Assembly (NCBI GenBank): GCA_947591245.1
Contig: CANQCY010000001.1
Location: forward strand, 143,733 to 207,732
From: an uncultured Lachnospiraceae bacterium
GTDB taxonomy: Bacteria; Bacillota; Clostridia; Lachnospirales; Lachnospiraceae
Reading direction: 5' to 3'
DNA length: 64,000 nucleotides
This document shows, piece after piece, positions 18,689 through 26,698 of the stretch. Both the position numbers and the translations under genes were made by a program. Under the pieces are notes generated by a model. That model made no database searches. It was not told the origin of the DNA and worked only from the letters and a program-made list of their open reading frames with translations. Within the stretch, counting starts at the first letter, position 1; each line of letters starts with the position of its first letter.

Positions 18689-19239
18689 AAATAAAATGGT
18701 TTATAAGAGGGCTTGGTGCAGGCATTATCATCACCGCCCTTATTCTTTGCATCACATACCGGAGCGATTCCAAAAGCAGCAATATCATCGAGCAGGCGAA
18801 AAAGCTCGGCATGGAATTTCCGAAAAAGACGGAGCAAGACCAGCCTGCGGAAGCGAGCGAACGGCCGTCAGCGGCGCCGCCGGAAGCGCCTACCAGTGCC
18901 GCGGTGCAGGCGGCGGACGGCGGGCAGGCGGCGGAAACCGGCAAGGAACAGTCGGAGGCAGACCGGAAGCTGAAGGACAAACTGGATAAAAGCACAGACG
19001 ATATATCAAACGCATCCCGGTATAAGGAAGGCAAAAAAAGCTTTGTCGTGAGGAACGGGCTCTTATCCAGCTCCGTGGCAAGAGAGATGGAGCAGGCGGG
19101 CATTATTGATGATGCGGACGCTTTTGATGAATATATAGAAAAGAATGGTTATGGAAAACTTGTCCGCAGCGGAAAGTATGACATTCCGGTGGGGGCGGAT
19201 TTTGAAACCATTGCTAAAATAATAACGAGACAGCAATAA
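18685..19239 (+). CDS. Membrane-anchored protein with MltG/YceG-like C-terminal fragment
   Basis: One N-terminal transmembrane helix (about 6-24) is followed by an extracellular-type Ala/Pro/Glu-rich spacer (about 45-95) and a compact C-terminal domain (about 115-184). That domain reads RNGLLSSSVAREMEQAGII ... FDEYIEKNGYGKLVRSGKYDIPVG. The pattern is like the LysM-like first lobe of MltG/YceG, but the catalytic lytic transglycosylase lobe is missing. It may bind peptidoglycan or act as an adaptor. It is the last gene of the flagellar operon; the link to motility is by position only. Confidence 0.6.
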   Translation: MKIKWFIRGLGAGIIITALILCITYRSDSKSSNIIEQAKKLGMEFPKKTEQDQPAEASERPSAAPPEAPTSAAVQAADGGQAAETGKEQSEADRKLKDKLDKSTDDISNASRYKEGKKSFVVRNGLLSSSVAREMEQAGIIDDADAFDEYIEKNGYGKLVRSGKYDIPVGADFETIAKIITRQQ

Positions 19240-19252
19240 AAGGCGGGGCAAA

Positions 19253-19304
19253 CGCTTAATAAATTGTGATATTCGCCGTTCGAAACACAATGGATGATTA
19301 AGCG
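19253..19304 (+). other. Long interrupted hairpin after the flagellar operon
   Basis: CGCTTAAT at 19253-19260 pairs with ATTAAGCG at 19297-19304, and inside it ATTGTG at 19263-19268 pairs with CACAAT at 19286-19291. Together these give 14 base pairs around a 17-base loop. No T-run follows, so it is not a standard terminator. It may be a 3' stabilising structure of the flagellar transcript or a processing site between that operon and rpsB. Confidence 0.5.
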
Positions 19305-19342
19305 GCTGCCCTTAAATTGCCCTTGAAAATGGAAATTTCTAC

Positions 19343-19371
19343 TTGCATTTCACATGTACATGTGATAAAAT
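19343..19371 (+). promoter_or_regulatory. Promoter of rpsB-tsf with a perfect palindrome in the spacer
   Basis: The -35 is TTGCAT (19343-19348), the spacer 17 bases, and the -10 TAAAAT (19366-19371). The spacer contains CACATGTACATGTG (19351-19364), a perfect 14-base palindrome that could be an operator. Downstream in the leader, 19414-19429 can form a small 6-bp stem with a 4-base loop. The unit transcribed would be rpsB-tsf. Confidence 0.65.
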
Positions 19372-19482
19372 AAATCGGATTGAAAAAACACGGGGATTGA
19401 TTTTTTCATGGTGCCCTTGTATTCAGGGGTTTAGAAAAAGAAATGATGTTCCCGGAAGAAAAACCATATGGAGGTAAGAAAG

Positions 19483-20253
19483 ATGAGCGTTATTTCAATG
19501 AAACAGTTACTGGAGGCAGGAGTTCATTTCGGACATCAGACGAGAAGATGGAATCCTAAAATGGCTGAGTACATCTACACGGAGAGAAATGGCATTTATA
19601 TCATTGACCTGCAGAAGTCTGTAGGAAAAGTAGACGAGGCGTACAATGCCGTCAAGGAAGTCGTTGCAGACGGCGGAAACATCTTGTTTGTCGGTACGAA
19701 GAAACAGGCGCAGGATTCCATTAAGAACGAGGCGGAGCGCTGCGGCATGTATTATGTCAACGAGAGATGGCTCGGCGGCATGCTGACGAACTTCAAGACG
19801 ATTCAGGATCGTATCAAAAGGCTGAAAGCGATCGAGAAGATGTCAGAAGACGGAACCTTTGACGTGCTTCCGAAAAAAGAAGTAATCAATATCAAAAAAG
19901 AATGGGCAAAGCTTGAGAGAAATCTCGGCGGCATAAAAGACATGCCGGACATTCCTGCTGCAATTTTTGTTGTAGACCCGAAAAAGGAGAGGATTTGTAT
20001 TCAGGAAGCCCATATTCTCGGTATTCCGCTGATTGGCATTGTAGATACGAACTGTGATCCGGAAGAGCTTGATTATGTCATTCCGGGTAATGATGATGCG
20101 ATTCGCGCGGTAAAGCTGATCGTATCTAAGATGGCAGACGCCGTCATTGAAGCAAAGCAGGGCGAAACATTTACAGATGCGCCGTCAGGCGACGCAGAGG
20201 AGGAAGAGGCGGCAGAAGAGACCGCTTTGGCAGAGGAAGAAACAGCGGAGTGA
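19483..20253 (+). CDS. rpsB: 30S ribosomal protein S2
   Basis: This is a small-subunit ribosomal protein that binds last during 30S assembly. Family motifs: [22 protein letters not shown] at the start, [23 protein letters not shown] and [25 protein letters not shown] 19483 is preferred because GGAGG at 19470-19474 precedes it; the in-frame ATG 19468 includes that site. Residues about 225-256 form an acidic tail common in clostridial S2. tsf follows after 41 bases. Confidence 0.98.
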   Translation: MSVISMKQLLEAGVHFGHQTRRWNPKMAEYIYTERNGIYIIDLQKSVGKVDEAYNAVKEVVADGGNILFVGTKKQAQDSIKNEAERCGMYYVNERWLGGMLTNFKTIQDRIKRLKAIEKMSEDGTFDVLPKKEVINIKKEWAKLERNLGGIKDMPDIPAAIFVVDPKKERICIQEAHILGIPLIGIVDTNCDPEELDYVIPGNDDAIRAVKLIVSKMADAVIEAKQGETFTDAPSGDAEEEEAAEETALAEEETAE

Positions 20254-20294
20254 GAACGTGAATAACTTGTTTAGATAGAAAGGAAGAAAAGAAA

Positions 20295-21224
20295 ATGGCT
20301 ATTTCAGCATCTATGGTTAAGGAATTAAGGGAAATGACAGGCGCCGGTATGATGGATTGTAAGAAAGCCCTTACAAATACGGACGGCGATATGGATAAAG
20401 CAGTAGAATACCTGCGCGAAAACGGTCTGGCAAAAGCTGAGAAAAAGGCGGGCAGGATCGCGGCAGAGGGTATTGTAAAAACGAATATCAGCGCAGACGG
20501 CAAAAAGGCGGCGATCGTCGAGGTAAACAGCGAGACGGATTTTGTTGCCAAAAATGAAAAATTCCAGGATTTTGTCGGTGCGGTTGCAGCGCAGGTAAAT
20601 GATTCGGATGCCGCGGATATTGACGCTTTCCTGGGCGAAGCGTGGGCCGGAGACGCATCGAAGACAGTGAAAGAAGAACTGGCTTCCATGATTGCGACAA
20701 TCGGTGAAAATATGAACATCCGCCGTTTCGAGAAAGTATCCTGCGATAACGGAATCGTGATCGACTATATCCATGCGGGAGGAAAGATCGGCGTTCTTGT
20801 CGCCGCTGAGACGGATAATACGGGGGATGACGTAAAGGAGTGCCTCAAAAATGTGGCAATGCAGGTAGCGGCGATGAACCCGAAATATCTTTCAGCCGGA
20901 GACGTTTCCGATGAGTATAAAGAGAAAGAAAAAGAAGTTCTTCTCGCTCAGGCGAAAAAAGATCCGAAAAATGAGGGCAAACCGGATGCAATTATCGAGA
21001 AGATGATTCTCGGAAGGCTGAATAAGGAGCTGAAAGAGGTTTGCCTGCTGGAACAGGCATATGTAAAGGCGGAAAACAAAGAAAACGTGTCGCAGTATGT
21101 GGACGCCGTGGCGAAAGCGGCGGGCTGCAGCATCAAAGTGAAAGGCTTTGTGCGCTTTGAAACCGGTGAAGGCCTTGAAAAGAAAAATGAAGATTTTGCG
21201 GCAGAAGTAGCGGCTCAGTTATAA
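20295..21224 (+). CDS. tsf: Translation elongation factor Ts
   Basis: EF-Ts exchanges GDP for GTP on EF-Tu. The N-terminal UBA-like domain reads VKELREMTGAGMMDCKKAL, followed by the signature VEVNSETDFVAKNEKFQDFV and the dimerisation core. Length of 309 residues is typical. ATG 20295 follows AAAGGAAG. It shares a transcript with rpsB and is followed by a clear terminator. Confidence 0.98.
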   Translation: MAISASMVKELREMTGAGMMDCKKALTNTDGDMDKAVEYLRENGLAKAEKKAGRIAAEGIVKTNISADGKKAAIVEVNSETDFVAKNEKFQDFVGAVAAQVNDSDAADIDAFLGEAWAGDASKTVKEELASMIATIGENMNIRRFEKVSCDNGIVIDYIHAGGKIGVLVAAETDNTGDDVKECLKNVAMQVAAMNPKYLSAGDVSDEYKEKEKEVLLAQAKKDPKNEGKPDAIIEKMILGRLNKELKEVCLLEQAYVKAENKENVSQYVDAVAKAAGCSIKVKGFVRFETGEGLEKKNEDFAAEVAAQL

Positions 21225-21243
21225 ATCTGGTTTGATGTGGACA

Positions 21244-21301
21244 TTTGACTCCGGGCATCGGAAATTTCTCAAATTTTTGGCGTTCGGGGTCAGATTTTTT
21301 T
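21244..21301 (+). terminator. Rho-independent terminator of rpsB-tsf
   Basis: TTTGACTCCGGG (21244-21255) pairs with TTCGGGGTCAGA (21283-21294), with G-U pairs allowed and an A/T-rich inner stem (AAATTT twice). A run of seven T follows at 21295-21301. It lies 20 bases after the tsf stop. Confidence 0.85.
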
Positions 21302-21328
21302 AAAAGTGACGCCATATTAAATTTTTTG

Positions 21329-21357
21329 TTGGCAATTCGCATGAAATCGTGTATAAT
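21329..21357 (+). promoter_or_regulatory. Sigma-A type promoter for the diguanylate cyclase unit
   Basis: TTGGCA (21329-21334), 17-base spacer, TATAAT (21352-21357). The start of the next gene lies about 50 bases downstream of the expected transcription start. Given the small gaps that follow, it may serve the whole 21415-36147 gene run. Confidence 0.8.
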
Positions 21358-21414
21358 AAATTGTATGTATATTTTGGAGATTTTTAGCTAAAACATATAT
21401 TGGGGATGAAAATT

Positions 21415-23340
21415 ATGTTTGAAAATGGCAGGAAAAACTTATGTGTGATTCTCTGTGATGTGGCGAATCATTATCAGGAGCAAGTATGCAGAACAATTAC
21501 TTCCTGTGCTCTGGCAAGAGGATATAATGTTTCTTATTTTTCCTTTTTTACATGTTATGGCGTGGATACGGACAATGGCATCGGCGAGATGAATATTATT
21601 AACCTCGTCCCATACGAGCGGTTTGATGGTTTTGTGATCTGCCACGATACGTTTTTTAACAAGTTTGCTGTTGAAGAAATCTTTAAATATATTAAAGAGA
21701 GAACAAAAACGCCGGTAATTACGCTGCGCAGACAGTGGGAGGATTATCCTTGCGTACTGACTGACAATTCCGGTTCCATACAGAAGGTTGTCCAGCATTT
21801 GGTCGATGTTCACGGATTCAAGCGCATTGCCTTTATGAGCGGGCCGGCGGAGCATCCGGATGCGCAGCAGCGTCTGAGGGATTATAAGGAAGGAATAGAG
21901 AGCCGGGGGATCGCATATGATGAGGGGCTGATCTTTTTCGGAGACTTTTGGAAAAAGAAGGCAAAAGCGGCGGTGCGCTATTTTTTGACGGAAATACCGG
22001 AAAAGCCGGAGGCGATCGTGTGCGCCAATGATTATATGGCGCTTTCCCTCTGCAATGAACTGATTAATCAGGGAACGATGGTGCCGGATGACATTGTAGT
22101 CACCGGATTTGATAATATATGGGAAACGTCGACTTATATGCCGCCCGTGACAACGGTTGCGGTGCCGGTGGAAAAGATGAGCGAGATTGCCTTTGACACC
22201 TTGGAGAAAATGATTAACGGTGAAGAGGTTCCGAATATACAGACCGTTCCGACCGAGCCGGTGTACCGCAATTCCTGCGGGTGTGCGGACATGGATTTTA
22301 AAACGATGGTGAAACGCAGCGTCCGGCAGAGTAAAGAAAGCGAGAGCATTCAGGAGCTGATAAACAGCAATATGCATATGGTCGTGGCGATGGCGGGCGT
22401 GGATTATGCGGAAGAGCTGGTGGAACATGCCAGGATTGTCGGGGATAGGGAAAATTATATACGGAATCTGTTTATCTGCCTCGGCGAGGGAGAAGGGGAT
22501 GTTTATCCGAAATACTGTTCCGAGGAACCGGGGTATCCGACGCGCTTCAAATCAGTCGGCAGCGTGATTAACAGAGAGATTGTGCAGACAGAACCGTTTG
22601 ATGCGGTAGACCTTCTTCCGAAAGAGGCCGTTGTGAGCGACCCGATGATTTACTTTTTCTTTCCGCTGCACAATCTGCGGCGCACATACGGATATGTCGC
22701 CATCAATTATATGGATGTACATAGCTGTGAAAAAACGTTTCATAGCTGGATTGCGATTTTGGGAAATGCAATTGAAGGAATCCGGCTGCGGCATAAAAGC
22801 AACAGCCTTCTTAATGAGCTCAACAATTTATATGTGCACGACGCGCTGACCGGCCTTATGAACCGAAGGGGCTTTGAATACAGCGCCACGGAGCTGTATG
22901 AGAAAAGCCTGCGCGAGGGGAAGACAATGGTCATCATTTCCATCGATATGGATAATCTGAAGATTGTCAATGACCAATACGGGCATGCGCAGGGAGATGT
23001 GGCTCTTCAGGAGATCGCGGAGGCAATGGAGCGGTCTGCCGGAGAGGGCGATGTTTGTTCGCGGAGCGGTGGAGATGAGTTCGCCGTTTTCGGCATCGGA
23101 TATGACAAAGCGAAGGTGAAAAGGTTTTTGGAAAAATTCCAGCAGCACCTGAATGATTTTAATGAGAAAAGCGGCCTGCCGTATCTCGTGATGGCGAGCT
23201 ATGGGTATTATATTATTCCTGAGGACCATTCTGTTTCATTGGAGACTGCGCTGGTACAAAGCGACCGGTATCTGTATGATATAAAGCGGGAAAGGAAAGC
23301 AAAGAAACTTGATGACGTGGTGAGGAAGCAAAGGCAATAG
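21415..23340 (+). CDS. Diguanylate cyclase with LacI/periplasmic-binding-type sensor domain
   Basis: The N-terminal 290 residues resemble the effector domain of LacI/GalR regulators (NLCVILCDVANHYQEQVCRTI; GFKRIAFMSGPAEHPDAQQRL; VCANDYMALSLCNELI; ITVTGF-like VVTGFDNIWETS) but lack the DNA-binding helix-turn-helix. A GAF-like or linker region follows (about 310-465). The C-terminus is a GGDEF domain with intact GGDEF at about 551-555 (RSGGDEFAV) and DALTGLMNRRGF. No RxxD inhibition site is seen at the usual place. It has no transmembrane segment, so it should sense a cytoplasmic ligand and make c-di-GMP. ATG 21415 follows GGGGAT. Confidence 0.88.
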   Translation: MFENGRKNLCVILCDVANHYQEQVCRTITSCALARGYNVSYFSFFTCYGVDTDNGIGEMNIINLVPYERFDGFVICHDTFFNKFAVEEIFKYIKERTKTPVITLRRQWEDYPCVLTDNSGSIQKVVQHLVDVHGFKRIAFMSGPAEHPDAQQRLRDYKEGIESRGIAYDEGLIFFGDFWKKKAKAAVRYFLTEIPEKPEAIVCANDYMALSLCNELINQGTMVPDDIVVTGFDNIWETSTYMPPVTTVAVPVEKMSEIAFDTLEKMINGEEVPNIQTVPTEPVYRNSCGCADMDFKTMVKRSVRQSKESESIQELINSNMHMVVAMAGVDYAEELVEHARIVGDRENYIRNLFICLGEGEGDVYPKYCSEEPGYPTRFKSVGSVINREIVQTEPFDAVDLLPKEAVVSDPMIYFFFPLHNLRRTYGYVAINYMDVHSCEKTFHSWIAILGNAIEGIRLRHKSNSLLNELNNLYVHDALTGLMNRRGFEYSATELYEKSLREGKTMVIISIDMDNLKIVNDQYGHAQGDVALQEIAEAMERSAGEGDVCSRSGGDEFAVFGIGYDKAKVKRFLEKFQQHLNDFNEKSGLPYLVMASYGYYIIPEDHSVSLETALVQSDRYLYDIKRERKAKKLDDVVRKQRQ

Positions 23341-23365
23341 ATTAAAAGGCAAGGAGGAAATTCCA

Positions 23366-24262
23366 TTGGCAAAGGACACTGGGGGAACTCTGGATTATCG
23401 GCAAAAGCGAAGAAAGAGAATTAAGACGGCCATTATAGTATTGGCCGTGACTTTACTCGTACTGCCCCTGGTACTGTCCGCGTTCCTTCTGTTCCGGGTC
23501 AGCCGCCTGGAGAACCGTCTTGACGAGCTGGTTTCTCAGAGCGGATTGCAAACGCAGAAAAGCGTGGAAACACCGGATGTGGTAAAAGCGGAGGCAAAAC
23601 CGGAGACGGCGAGCGGTGCGGCCGCCGCAGCAGAGGAGGCTCCGAAAGCGAAGCGGGTGTATCTGACATTTGACGACGGACCGAGCAGGGAAACAGAAAA
23701 GATTTTAGATATATTAAAGGAAAAGGATGTCAAAGCGACGTTTTTTGTGATCGGAAGGGAAGATGAATTTTCTAAAACGATTTATAAGAGGATTGCAGAA
23801 GAGGGGCATACGCTTGGCATGCACTCTTATTCGCACATTAACACGGAGATATATGCATCGATGGATGCATTTCAAAAGGATTTTAATAAACTATACAAAC
23901 TGCTGCTCGGGACGACCGGCGTACAGCCGGAATATTACCGTTTTCCGGGGGGGAGCAAAAACACTGTGAACCAGATTTCGATTGATCAGTATAAGGCTTT
24001 TCTGGCAGACCAGGGGGTTTCTTATCAGGACTGGAATGTGATTGCGGCCAACAGCACGACGGATGATGTTTCTCGGAAACAGATGGTTCAGTCTGTTTTG
24101 GACGGAGTATCGCAGTATGAAACGTCGATCGTGCTTTTATATGATTCTGCAGACAAGAAAATGACGGCAAAATCCATAGGGACGATTATTGACCGCCTCA
24201 GAGCGGGCGGGTATGAAATCTTGCCGATTGATGAGGACACAACGCCTGTGCAGCATTCGTAA
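23366..24262 (+). CDS. Membrane-anchored polysaccharide deacetylase (NodB family, CE4)
   Basis: The N-terminal transmembrane helix (about 21-44) and a short spacer lead to a NodB/CE4 domain. Motif 1 is TFDDGPS (D103, D104), motif 2 H153-S-x-x-H157, and motif 3 RFPGGS; these give the metal site. Such enzymes remove acetyl groups from peptidoglycan or other cell-surface glycans; the true substrate cannot be read from sequence. The start is TTG 23366, nine bases after AAGGAGG. It follows the GGDEF gene by 25 bases and is probably co-transcribed with it. Confidence 0.9.
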   Translation: MAKDTGGTLDYRQKRRKRIKTAIIVLAVTLLVLPLVLSAFLLFRVSRLENRLDELVSQSGLQTQKSVETPDVVKAEAKPETASGAAAAAEEAPKAKRVYLTFDDGPSRETEKILDILKEKDVKATFFVIGREDEFSKTIYKRIAEEGHTLGMHSYSHINTEIYASMDAFQKDFNKLYKLLLGTTGVQPEYYRFPGGSKNTVNQISIDQYKAFLADQGVSYQDWNVIAANSTTDDVSRKQMVQSVLDGVSQYETSIVLLYDSADKKMTAKSIGTIIDRLRAGGYEILPIDEDTTPVQHS

Positions 24263-24354
24263 GGATGTCGGGGAACAGTTTCCCGGGCAGGGTTGATATA
24301 AATAAGTACCGGATACTGCGTGCGGGGTTCCGGCGATGTTTAGGAGGAAGAGAA

Positions 24355-25365
24355 ATGAGCTTTTTTAAAGAACTAAAAGAAGATATTGTTCAGTCGGTGA
24401 ACGAGCTGAGCGATTCCCTTGACGAATCCATTGCTGACGATGAAATAAAGGATGAAAAAAGTAGCGGCGGAGAACTGGAAAAGGAGATCCAGCGGGAGAT
24501 TCAGCAGGAAATCAATTCAATACTGGATGGCGATGAGCTGTCGGGCGATACGCCGGATAAAGAATCTGATGCAGAGAATCCGCCGGATCAAGATTTAGAG
24601 GGGCCGCAGGCTGATTCGGAAGAAACGGCGTCCGAAACACTGGAATTGCAAGAAGCTGAGGACGAGCGGCAGAAGGAAGAAGAGATGTCAGATCTTGAAA
24701 AAATGGCTGCAGAGCAAATGGGATTTGGAGATGCCGGCTTCGAGGATGGCGGCAGCCTCAGAGAGGCGATTGAATCCATGAGAAAAGAATTTGAGGAAGA
24801 GGCTCAGAAAGAAGAAAACGAGGAGGTTGCTGAAATGAAGGATAATGGCATGGATAATGTTGAGGAAGAGCAGGGCGTAGACAGCAGGGACGACATGAAT
24901 GATGGAGGCAATACGCATAACAGTGATGAGACGACTGTGATTACAAAGGGAACAACGATCAACGGCGGTATCCGGTCCGACACATCGCTTGTCGTAAAAG
25001 GCGTGATTGAAGGCGATGTAGAGTGCCAGGGCAAGCTGACGATTACAGGCCGCGTGGCAGGAAACAGCGTGGCGTCAGAAATTTATGTCAACACGCCGCG
25101 GCTGACGGGAAATCTTGTTAGTAAGGGCAGCGTGAAAGTGGATGTGGGAACGGTTGTGATCGGCAATATATCCAGCGCGTCCGTAGTCGTAGCCGGCGCC
25201 GTAAAGGGTGATATCGATGTAAACGGTCCGATTATCGTGGATTCGACAGCAGTAGTACAAGGCAGCATTGTAGGAAAATCCATTCAGATCAACAGCGGCG
25301 CTGTTGTGGATGGCATGTGTTCGCTTAAGTATGCTGATGTGGATTTGGATTCATTTTTTGAATAA
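24355..25365 (+). CDS. Bactofilin-family protein with long acidic N-terminal region
   Basis: The C-terminal part (about 197-325) is a polymer-forming bactofilin beta-helix (TVITKGTTINGGIRSDTSLVV; GDVECQGKLTITGRVAG; repeated V/I-G-x-I strands). Bactofilins form filaments that localise cell-wall enzymes. The N-terminal 190 residues are highly acidic, Glu/Asp/Gln-rich and largely coiled-coil, which is much longer than usual. ATG 24355 follows AGGAGGAAG; the in-frame ATG 24265 is rejected. Position next to a polysaccharide deacetylase suggests a joint role in wall shaping. Confidence 0.85.
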   Translation: MSFFKELKEDIVQSVNELSDSLDESIADDEIKDEKSSGGELEKEIQREIQQEINSILDGDELSGDTPDKESDAENPPDQDLEGPQADSEETASETLELQEAEDERQKEEEMSDLEKMAAEQMGFGDAGFEDGGSLREAIESMRKEFEEEAQKEENEEVAEMKDNGMDNVEEEQGVDSRDDMNDGGNTHNSDETTVITKGTTINGGIRSDTSLVVKGVIEGDVECQGKLTITGRVAGNSVASEIYVNTPRLTGNLVSKGSVKVDVGTVVIGNISSASVVVAGAVKGDIDVNGPIIVDSTAVVQGSIVGKSIQINSGAVVDGMCSLKYADVDLDSFFE

Positions 25366-25380
25366 GGCGTGGTAAGGAAT

Positions 25381-26085
25381 ATGAAATATAAAAGAATTTT
25401 ATTAAAATTAAGCGGCGAGGCGCTTTCGGGCGACAAGGGCGCGGGTTTTGACGAGGCGACCTGCATCCGGGTGGCAGGACAGATTAAGACGCTGGCGGAC
25501 GGCGGCTGCCAGGTGGCGGTCGTCATAGGCGGCGGCAATTTCTGGAGAGGCAGAACGAGCGGCATAATCCAGAGGAATCAGGCGGATCAGATCGGAATGC
25601 TGGCTACAGTGATGAATTGTATTTATATGTCGGAAATGTGCAGGCATGAAGGGTTGATGACACAGGTGCTTACACCGTTTGAATGCGGCTCTTTCACAAA
25701 ACTTTTCAGCCGTGACAGGGTAGAGAAATATCTTTCAAAAAATATGGTCGTATTTCTCGCCGGCGGAACGGGCCATCCGTATTTTTCTACGGATACGGCG
25801 ACGGCGCTCCGGGCGGTGGAGATTCAGGCGGATGCCATTTTAGCCGCCAGATCAGTGGATGGCGTCTATGACTCGGATCCGAAATCAAATCCGAATGCAA
25901 AGAAATACGATACGATTCCGATTTCAAAAATCATAGACGAAAAGCTGGGCGTTGTCGACCTGACAGCGGCGGTCATTTGTTACGAAAATAAGATGCCGCT
26001 GTGCGTGTTTGGCCTGAACGAAGAAAACAGTATTGTGAACTGCGTAAATGGCAGCTGTTCAGGGACAGTCGTTACAGCGGATTGA
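25381..26085 (+). CDS. pyrH: UMP kinase
   Basis: UMP kinase phosphorylates UMP to UDP in pyrimidine synthesis. Family motifs: YKRILLKLSGEALSG, AVVIGGGNFWRG, GGTGHPYFSTDTA and AARSVDGVYDSDPK. Length of 234 residues is normal. ATG 25381 is preferred over GTG 25369 for the usual beginning and the TAAGGA site. It is followed closely by frr, as in most Firmicutes. Confidence 0.98.
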   Translation: MKYKRILLKLSGEALSGDKGAGFDEATCIRVAGQIKTLADGGCQVAVVIGGGNFWRGRTSGIIQRNQADQIGMLATVMNCIYMSEMCRHEGLMTQVLTPFECGSFTKLFSRDRVEKYLSKNMVVFLAGGTGHPYFSTDTATALRAVEIQADAILAARSVDGVYDSDPKSNPNAKKYDTIPISKIIDEKLGVVDLTAAVICYENKMPLCVFGLNEENSIVNCVNGSCSGTVVTAD

Positions 26086-26110
26086 GGCAAGCGCAGGAAT
26101 GGAGGATAAT

Positions 26111-26665
26111 ATGGAATTTAGTACAGATGCATATAAGGAGAAAATGGAAAAGTCGTTATCCAATCTTCAGGATGAATATATTTCGATTCGTGCCGGACGG
26201 GCGAATCCGCACATTCTTGATAAAATCCAAGTGGATTATTATGGAACGCCGTCTTCTCTTCAGACGGTGGCGAATATTTCCGTGCCGGAGGCGAGAATGA
26301 TCTTGATTCAGCCGTGGGAGGCGAGCCTGATCAAGGAGATTGAAAAGGCGATTCTTTCTTCCGATTTGGGACTCACGCCGGCAAATGATGGGAAAGCGAT
26401 CCGTCTTTCTTTTCCGGAATTAACGGAGGAGCGCCGCAAAGAGCTGGTTAAGGACGTGAAGAAAAAAGGCGAGGGCGCAAAAGTCGCAGTCCGCAACATA
26501 CGCCGCGATGCAAATGATGCAATTAAGAAGCAGAATAAGGCAAATGAAATTTCCGAGGATGAGCAAAAACAGCTGGAAGATCAGATTCAGAAACTGACGG
26601 ATCAGTTTATCTCAAAGATCGACGAGGCAATCGAAGCAAAATCAAAGGAAATTATGACTGTTTAA
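26111..26665 (+). CDS. frr: Ribosome recycling factor
   Basis: RRF splits the post-termination ribosome together with EF-G. Family motifs: MEKSLSNLQDEYISIRAGRANPHILDKI, DYYGTPSSLQTVANISVPE, and VRNIRRDANDAIKK. Starting at ATG 26111, with GGAGG at 26101-26105, gives 184 residues, the family length. The pair pyrH-frr is conserved. Confidence 0.98.
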   Translation: MEFSTDAYKEKMEKSLSNLQDEYISIRAGRANPHILDKIQVDYYGTPSSLQTVANISVPEARMILIQPWEASLIKEIEKAILSSDLGLTPANDGKAIRLSFPELTEERRKELVKDVKKKGEGAKVAVRNIRRDANDAIKKQNKANEISEDEQKQLEDQIQKLTDQFISKIDEAIEAKSKEIMTV

Positions 26666-26698
26666 TGGCATATGGCGTGCACAGAAAAGAGAGAAAAA

